A stretch of DNA of 64,000 bases from Alopecurus myosuroides (lineage: Eukaryota > Streptophyta > Magnoliopsida > Poales > Poaceae). Location: the NCBI GenBank assembly GCA_028641055.1, contig JAPCYS010001957.1:1-64000 (forward strand). Direction: 5' to 3'. The position numbers and the translations under genes were made by a program. Every line of letters starts with the position of its first letter. Within the stretch, counting starts at the first letter, position 1. This document shows, piece by piece, positions 57,783 through 64,000 of the stretch. Below the pieces are notes generated by a model. The model saw only the letters and a list, made by a program, of their open reading frames with translations, had not been told where the DNA came from and did no database searches.

Positions 57783-58102
57783 TTTAACAGTTTTTATGTA
57801 GTTTTTAATTTTTTATGCAAAACTGAAAAGTAAATTAACTAAGCAAATTCAAAATACTAAAATAATCTAGATAACTAAATGCAAAACTAAAATGCAAACT
57901 AAAATAAAGTATGCAAGACAAAACAAAAACAAGAACAAAAACAAAAACAAGACAAGAAACAAAACAATCTACTTGAAAGAAGGTGGAGATAGAAAGGACG
58001 GTACTCACGTAGGTGCAACCTCCCCAAGCTTAGGTGTTTGCACACCTTGTTGGTGATGAAGACTTCTTGTGAGCTCCCTTGGACAACTCCTTCACCTATG
58101 GC

Positions 58103-58120
58103 TCCCCGGCAACGGCGCCA
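58103..58120 (-). other. Primer-binding site, perfect tRNA-Asp match
   Basis: The plus strand reads TCCCCGGCAACGGCGCCA, the 18-base 3' end (with CCA) of plant tRNA-Asp. The element therefore primes reverse transcription from tRNA-Asp. Confidence 0.9.
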
Positions 58121-58130
58121 GAAAAACGCT

Positions 58131-59812
58131 TGATGGCGAGGTTGAGACTCCAAGTGCAGAGTGTGTAGCTAGTGGCAAGCCTTCTTCCCCACGAGGGTGA
58201 CTCGAGGGTTTATATCGAACTCTTGGGGAGCCAGTATTTCAGCAGTTGTCTTCCAAGCTTCCTCCAGGATCCTGCAAACAAGTAGAGAATTTTGTGCCCT
58301 CAACCTCACGAAGTGGTTGTCAAGCACAAGGTGTGAGACTTCTAAATTGCAATGCAAAACTGAAAGTAAATGTGCAATAATTAAATCTACTACTAAATAC
58401 AAATGAGAAAATAAATATGCAATGGATTGTTTTTGTATTTTTGTGATGCAAGTGGTGATGGTTGGAGATGCAAGTAAAGTGCAAGTAAAGTAAATTGCAG
58501 CAAAGTAACTAGAGTGTTTTCTTATATTTAAAATAGGACCGGGGTTTATGGTTTCACACTTGCATTCTCTCAAATAAAGTGGTAGACGGTGGACATAAAG
58601 AATTACATGTGAGATTACAATAACATGTTTAACATTGAGTACTTTCATATGGGCATCACGTCCTAGCATAGAGATCTCTACGGTCATATTGATTCCTCTT
58701 ATACTCCACCAAGATGCGAAATAAATCATAACACCTCGATAATTAAGGAAAAACCAGAGTATAGCTTTAAGCAATGTGACATGAAGTTGAAGTAAGAACT
58801 TGCTAGATCTAGTCATGGAGATTGATTAGTGTCACTTCAAATCCCCGGTAACAAGGTACTCCTTTTTATCCCTAGTGAGGTAACTAAGAAAGGTTTAACA
58901 AAACCTAAGCGGATCGCTGAACTTATGTCACTTTCACAGCACTAGCCACCCCCCGTTACTCCAACTAATGCACCCATCACCCCGCACACGCTCTCAAGAA
59001 CTAGATTGATCAAAGCTAGCAAATAAGAACGGGGTACATAAGATACATTTATACTCAAATAACTCAAGAGAAAAAATTGCAATCTCAGATTCAATAACTC
59101 ATAGAAAAGATCCACCACATAGGAATTACAACGGTGCCCGTAATCATGTGAGGCAGCTCATACGGATCTAATTAGTGAAGCACATAGAGAGAGAGATACA
59201 AGTGCTACTTCCACAAACCCATAGCCCTGGGGTGGACTACTCCCTCTTCATGGAGATGTCGATGGTGATGATGTTGGAGGGGTAGGAGATCACACCGGCG
59301 GCGCCCCGCCGGAGTTTTCCCCCTCCAATCTGGAACTTCTGGTCTCTGCTTCGGTGTTTCGGCGGCGCTCCTCTCCGTAAGAGTACGGGGGACCCTTTTT
59401 ATAGTCGGTTTTAGGTCAAGACAGAGTCGGTAAGTCGAAGATGGAAGGAATTGGGGCCACAGGGGCCAAAAGGGGGCCTCTCATGCGGCCAAGGAATCTG
59501 GCCGCGTGGAGGGTCCTCTTTTGGGCCTCCTTGCCCAATTCTCGTGGATCCTTCATCCGCAAGTCTTCTCCTTCCAAGAAAATGACCCCCGCAGATTTTC
59601 AGGTGATTTCGCGGAAGTTTGCCCCCTGAAACATCAAAAATATAGAAAACGGGGTTTCTGACAGGCAGGGTTAATTCCATAAAAGTTGGGGAACTTTGTA
59701 ATTTAACCCCAAAATACTATAAAACATTGAATTATACCCTTAGATGATGCAATATGTAATAGAAAACCATGTGAAAATATGCAAAATTCATCTATGCATT
59801 TTACATGCATCA
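58131..59812 (-). repeat. 5' LTR of the GCGAG element, 1,682 bp
   Basis: It starts TGATGCATG at 59812 and ends GCCATCA at 58131. It lacks 22 bases present in the 3' LTR near 52040. Confidence 0.95.
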
Positions 59813-61228
59813 GCGAGCAGCCGCAAGGGCCCCCTCATAGACCTCCTTGGCTCTAATCACCTCAATTTGTTCCAACCGGGGGCCACGCTCCCCCCAAAAA
59901 ATCACACCACAATCAAGAGCCACCTACTCCAAGTGCTCAAGCGGAACCAAATCGAGAACCCAAAATCTAGAACCAGAAGGGGAGAGGACGACGTAGGAAT
60001 GGAAGAGGTGGGCCGAGACGTACCAGGCTCAAGGCAGCAAACGGCCTGGCGGCGCGCAGCCACCTCGAACATCGACGGTATGACGACCTCCGTCCCAGTC
60101 TTCGCCCCCGCAAGGCGCGCACTGCGGCGTGACGTGACCCCAGGCACGAGAGTGGTGGTGACGACCGCGCCCAGGGCACAAGTGTCCGGGGATGGAGGAG
60201 CTGTCAGTCGAGCCGGGGACCCCTGGGGTGGAGTAGGAGGGGTCCCTGGCGAGCGGAAGTAGCAGACCACCCCCGGGGGCCACGGAGAAACCGGGACAGC
60301 AACCTCCATGCTCGAACCCCCAGAGGCAGCCGCCTCCGAGTCAGACTGTGGCGAGGGAACGTCGCTAAGGGCGGCAGCCACCAGACCTACGAGGTCTAAG
60401 GAACCCGGGCCCTCACAGAGGCCAGACCCATATTGTGAGAGAGAGGGACCCATAGAGAGATGAGAGAACCGACGAGAAACATCCACCATGGTCAGTATAG
60501 CCGGTGCACTCGAGGGAGGGGCGACTGGGACTGGCCGAGTCGGCACAGGCGAAGATGCCTGAGCCACGGCGACCACCTGGGCCATCGCCCCAGCAGGCGG
60601 GGTGATCCCCGGCACAGAGGCCTAGGCCACTGGAGTCGGGGCCGCGTCCCTAGGGCCCGAGTTGGAGTCGTCCTCCGAGGAGTCCTCATCCTGAGAGGAG
60701 TTGTCGTGGTGAGGAGACGGCGAGCGACGTGGGAGCGGGGGAGACACCTTGGGCTGGTCACCCTCCTGCTCCACCTCCACAGAGAGAGGTTTTTCCACCC
60801 CATAGAAGTAGAACGGGGGTAGAGTGCCCTCTAGCTTGGAGATGTCCGGTACCAACATACGCAGCCGGACAAGGCCACGACCCGACAACGAGGTCTCGTC
60901 CACCTTCACAAGGCGTCCCACAGCCTGTGCGATCTGGTCGATGATGTGGAGGGTCTTCGCCTCCATAGGGATCTCATGGATCCTAATCCAGATAGGGACC
61001 AGAGCAGACAACGCGGTCGGGTCGATGGAGGACTACTCGATGGAGACCTTGATGTTGCACCCTGAGAGTGTGATCGACTCACCCCAAGAAAGGGCCTTGA
61101 GCAGACCAAGGGAGGGTAACTCGACGACAAACTCAGAGGGTGTGATCTCGGTGACCACCCGAGGAGCCTCCGGCTCAAGAAGGAGGAACTCCGCCCACTT
61201 CTTGGTAAGGCGAATGTGCCTATCCAGT
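59813..61228 (-). pseudogene. LINE ORF1 (DUF4283-type), 5'-truncated
   Basis: The minus strand encodes RLTKKWAEFLLLEPEAPRV near 61200, a stop near 61030, then VPIWIRIHEIPMEAKTLHII and a GRLVKVDETSLSGRGLVRL segment. This is the pattern of the DUF4283 RNA-binding-like domain in plant LINE ORF1. A Pro/Ser/Glu-rich tail follows through 59902. The reading frame at 59813 resumes at 51714 across the inserted LTR element. The 5' end is missing: at 61228 the sequence changes to a Mutator-like transposase. Confidence 0.8.
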
Positions 61229-63116
61229 CACTCTTGCCCACCGGTGTTGAGGGATCTATTAGCCAGCAGTTTATTGTACAAATTTGCAAGCCGCATTTCG
61301 GAGAAAGCCATACAACAATATTGAAAATCATCGGTCAACTCCTTGCTCCCACATGCCCTATAGAAGTTTGAACAAAAATGCCTCATGAACCATCTATGGT
61401 GCAAAGGAGCATGGACGGGAATGTCAATATCAACCGCATTTAGAATTCCTTGATGGCGATCCGAGATGACACATATTTCCCTTTGAGGCAACAATACCTT
61501 GGTCCTCAAAAGATGAAAGAACCATGCCCAGTTAACATTGTTCTCCGCATCCACCAAAGCAAAAGCCAATGGCACCAAACGGTTATTAGCATCATTTCCT
61601 ATTGTAGCCAATAGAGTGCCCATGTATGGACCGGTAAAAAACGTGCCATCAACGGAGATGACCGGTCTACAATGTTCAAAAGCACTCACACATTGATTAA
61701 ATGCCCAAAATGCACGGCCAAATACCCGGACAGTCTTTCCGTTGAGGATCCTTGTTTTTTCCCCAAAAGGCTCAACCACATGAACCATCCCGGGGTTAGT
61801 GGCGGCCATGGCTCCCAAAAACCTAGGGATCCGGTTGTATGCTTCCTCCCAGTCACCGTACAACATCTTGAATGCGGCTTGCTTCGCCTTCCATGCCTTT
61901 ACGTACTTGACCTTGTAGTGAAAAAGGTTATCCACAAGCTCCATGACACTCTTAATACTCATAGTTGGAAGTGACGAGATGGAGTTGGAAAGCCTATAAG
62001 CGATGAACTCGGAGGTGAGTTGTCGGTGGTCTTGATTCAGTTTCTTTCCATCGGCACTCTTGCCATCAAGCTTCTTGCCTCGACACATGTGAGTTTCTGC
62101 ACAACTAGATATGTGCCATTCGGGCCCTTTTTTTGAATGGTTTTGCACGCACAATCCATGGACATCCATCCTCCAAGAAAGCAACCGTGTAACGTTTCGT
62201 TCTGTCTGAGTGAACAACTCTAAACGGACGATGGTACTTCACCGAGTACTCCTTGATCCATATCTGAAATTCCAACAATGTTGGAAACTTCAAACCGGGA
62301 TATATCCCACTCTTCACGTGATTCATATCCCGGTAAGAAGTTGGTCTAGCTCCGATCACTATACCCTTTCTGCCCTCCACCGTGGCTTTATCCGCAAGAC
62401 TAACATCACGAAACAACGGAATCCGATGATCCCGCCCCAATACCTTCTTGAAAGCTTCCGCCTCCTTCGCCGTGAACCCCTCCTCATCAACTTCTTCATC
62501 CGGACCCTCGTCATCTGACCCCGATTCATAGCATCGAGAATAAGGTATGTCATGATCCATAGTCTCTTGCACATAATATGTGTCCAAATCTCCAAGATTG
62601 TTGTCATGGAGTTCGACTCCATTCTCATTATCCTCATACTCATTATTTCTCCTCAATGCCTCATCTTGGTTATTTGTAATGGGGATCAAAGTTTTCCTCA
62701 CTTCATGTTGGGTGGAAGGAGGTTCAAAGACTATGTATAGGTTCGTGAGTGTTGGACTCGTACCATGAAATGGGAAGGCACAACAGTTCGAGTCCAAGTC
62801 TTTTTAGTGGCAAATAAATCGAGAGACTTGTCTAGTGACTCGGCCACGGTCTCCTTGTATGCAACCCAACGTAGCTCGAAGTTGATACGCAAAAACTTCC
62901 AACGAAGGTGCAATCCATGACCCACGTTATGTCTTCCCTCCAACTCTACTAAATCACTTTGGTCCATCCAATTCAACCCAACTCTAACTTGTTCCAAACC
63001 TCCGCATAGGTAGGACTACGCTCGAAGACCAAGGAAATCTCATCCGGATCCGGTTCCAAATCACCTTTCATGAATGCATCTTTGTCCACATGATGAACAT
63101 GAACAATTCTCGACAT
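61229..63116 (-). pseudogene. Mutator-like (MULE) transposase, frameshifted and C-terminally truncated
   Basis: The minus-strand ATG at 63116 (MSRIVHVHHVDKDAFMKGD) sits just after a good acceptor (TTTTTTTAG). Frameshifts occur near 62980 and between 62105 and 62217. An acidic region precedes the MuDR N-terminal DNA-binding-like domain (FPTLLEFQIWIKEYSVKYHR). Then comes the MULE transposase core: VISVDGTFFTGPYMGTL and ICVISDRHQGILNAV, carrying the first two Asp of the DDE triad, and HHRWFMRHFCSNF. It ends at 61229 against LINE sequence; the C-terminal SWIM-type zinc finger is absent. The breaks make it inactive. Confidence 0.88.
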
Positions 63117-63118
63117 TC

Positions 63119-63433
63119 CTAAAAAAATGAAGACAATAATGTGGCAAATTAAAACAATTTATTACTACTCATGCCAATATTAACTTATATTCCTACTTCT
63201 AATCTTTGACCTAACATACTACCCAAACAAAAGACCCCTAACCCTAACAAATATTTAACCCTAACCCTAACATTTAGGCAACCATACAAGCCACCAACTA
63301 GGCAATAAAACCACAAACACCATGCATCATTGGGGTCAAATTGAATTTCTAGAGTTTCCAAGATTGAAACAAGAATCAACAAAAAAAATTAAGTTCCCAA
63401 TGGGTGAAAACAAGGGGAAATTGAGGACATTAC
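63119..63433 (-). other. Probable 5' UTR intron of the MULE gene
   Basis: The minus strand has a donor, CTAGAG/GTAATG, at 63434/63433 and an acceptor, TTTTTTTAG/GA, at 63119/63118, two bases before the transposase ATG. The implied exon 1 (upstream of 63435) does not join in frame, so it would be untranslated. Confidence 0.45.
63233..63272. repeat. Short telomere-like CCCTAAC repeats
   Basis: CCCTAACCCTAACA occurs near 63237 and AACCCTAACCCTAAC near 63258. These are two-unit stretches inside the putative MULE intron and far too short to be a telomere. The plant telomere unit is CCCTAAA. Confidence 0.5.
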
Positions 63434-63615
63434 CTCTAGGAACTTGTTGGGGGCAATATTCGATGAAGGAACTTCAAATCGGAGAATTTGAGAGAGGATT
63501 TGACAGGAGAGGGAGGGAAGCCACTGGGAGAGCTTTTCTCTTCCTCCAAAAACCGAGAAGTGTTGCTTGGGGACGGGGGAGAGGGGGTCGCGCATGACAT
63601 AGAGGTTTTAATGTG

Positions 63616-63776
63616 CAGCGTCTAGTGCCAAGGCGCTACACGCCCCGACTTAGGCCCACCTGCCAGACGCCACGCAGGCAGGCGGCGGGCCCTGCAGCGC
63701 CACGTGGGCAGATGTGTAGCGTCTGATCAGTAGGCGCTACATAGAAGGGTGTAGCGCCTGAGCGTCGGGTGCTACC
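63616..63776. repeat. Cluster of short inverted repeats (GTAGCGYC / GGCGCTAC)
   Basis: Three imperfect hairpins of about 27 bases lie within 161 bases: 63616-63642, 63716-63742 (TGTAGCGTCTGATC, then its near complement ending GGCGCTACA) and 63750-63776. They sit upstream of the MULE gene and may be its subterminal transposase-binding repeats. A full terminal inverted repeat was not found. Confidence 0.6.
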
Positions 63777-64000
63777 CAATAAGGTTAGATTTAAAAAAAA
63801 AATTATTGGAGGTGCAGTGTGTGAATTTGTTTCGAGTTGTGGTCACTGTAGTCCATTTTGCCGTGCTTGTGGGACTGTGCTCGAGATGTGGTGGCAGTCT
63901 CACAGCTTGGATGCAAGAGAGAGTAGTACAGTACGTGGCACGACCCGCAGGACGCACGGACGGAGTTTGACTCGGCAAAAGGGCAGGTACGATACGAAGC
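63777..64000. other. Right edge of the window, no feature recognised
   Basis: After an A run at 63791-63801 the composition changes to mixed, low-repeat sequence. There is no supported ORF. It may be beyond the MULE boundary. Confidence 0.4.

Larger units (their letters stand above)
51715..59812 (-). mobile_element. Young Athila-like LTR retrotransposon, TSD GCGAG
   Basis: It reads on the minus strand: 5' LTR 58131-59812, primer-binding site, gag and protease remnants, a long non-coding part, polypurine tract and 3' LTR 51715-53414. GCGAG flanks both sides (51710-51714 and 59813-59817). LTRs look about 98% alike by eye apart from a 22-base insertion near 52040, so the insertion is recent. 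No reverse transcriptase, RNase H or integrase motif is found over 53,430-55,770. It is therefore non-autonomous. It interrupts a LINE between ORF1 and ORF2. Confidence 0.95.

Noticed and set aside
44853..58120. tRNA-Asp genes suggested by matches to the tRNA-Asp 3' end
   Set aside because: Only the 3' terminal 17-18 bases (including CCA) match, and they lie next to LTRs. They are primer-binding sites.
63233..63272. Interstitial telomere
   Set aside because: There are only two short double units of CCCTAAC, not the plant CCCTAAA repeat. Chance or a telo-box-like word is more likely.

Overview
This is a nuclear genomic window from a grass, most likely a Triticeae species (wheat, barley, rye or Aegilops type). 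The reasons are two multi-exon plant genes with GT-AG introns, Stowaway MITEs with the CTCCCTCCGT terminus, and dense nested LTR retrotransposons whose primer-binding sites match the 3' end of plant tRNA-Asp. The species assignment is inference; no species-specific marker was seen.

Layout. About 1-2.7 kb is repeat-derived sequence leading to a TATA-type promoter. From 2,956 to 14,491 (+) lies a 20-exon gene for a full-size PDR-type ABCG transporter. Every splice junction keeps frame, but the N-terminus is shorter than is usual for the family. Its introns carry three 5'-truncated LINE copies, all antisense and all with target-site duplications, plus a Stowaway MITE. Its 3' UTR is tandemly duplicated. 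From 15 to 19.5 kb are a LINE reverse-transcriptase relic, an unidentified minus-strand set of exons, a 70-bp tandem array, a 1.08-kb direct repeat and further MITEs. From 20,118 to 22,651 (-) lies a complete six-exon gene for an SGP1/Spg1/Tem1-type small GTPase. These are the only two genes I consider likely to be functional; they are divergently arranged and nothing suggests they are co-regulated.

From 23 kb to the end the window is almost entirely transposable elements. Two LTR retrotransposons have clear boundaries: 30,640-37,553 (-; TSD CTCTT) and 51,715-59,812 (-; TSD GCGAG). A third, 43,261-49,761 (+), has mismatched LTRs and a duplicated primer-binding site. None encodes a recognisable reverse transcriptase or integrase. 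One has degraded gag and protease; the other two have only short family ORFs. They look non-autonomous and of the Athila-like Gypsy lineage. A LINE is split by the GCGAG element between ORF1 and ORF2. Two LINE 3' ends are stacked at 39.3-40.3 kb. The right end holds a broken Mutator-like transposase gene with hairpin-forming repeats upstream.

Exon models were derived by hand from splice consensus, reading frame and family knowledge. LTR identities are judged by eye. Element family names below superfamily level are not claimed.
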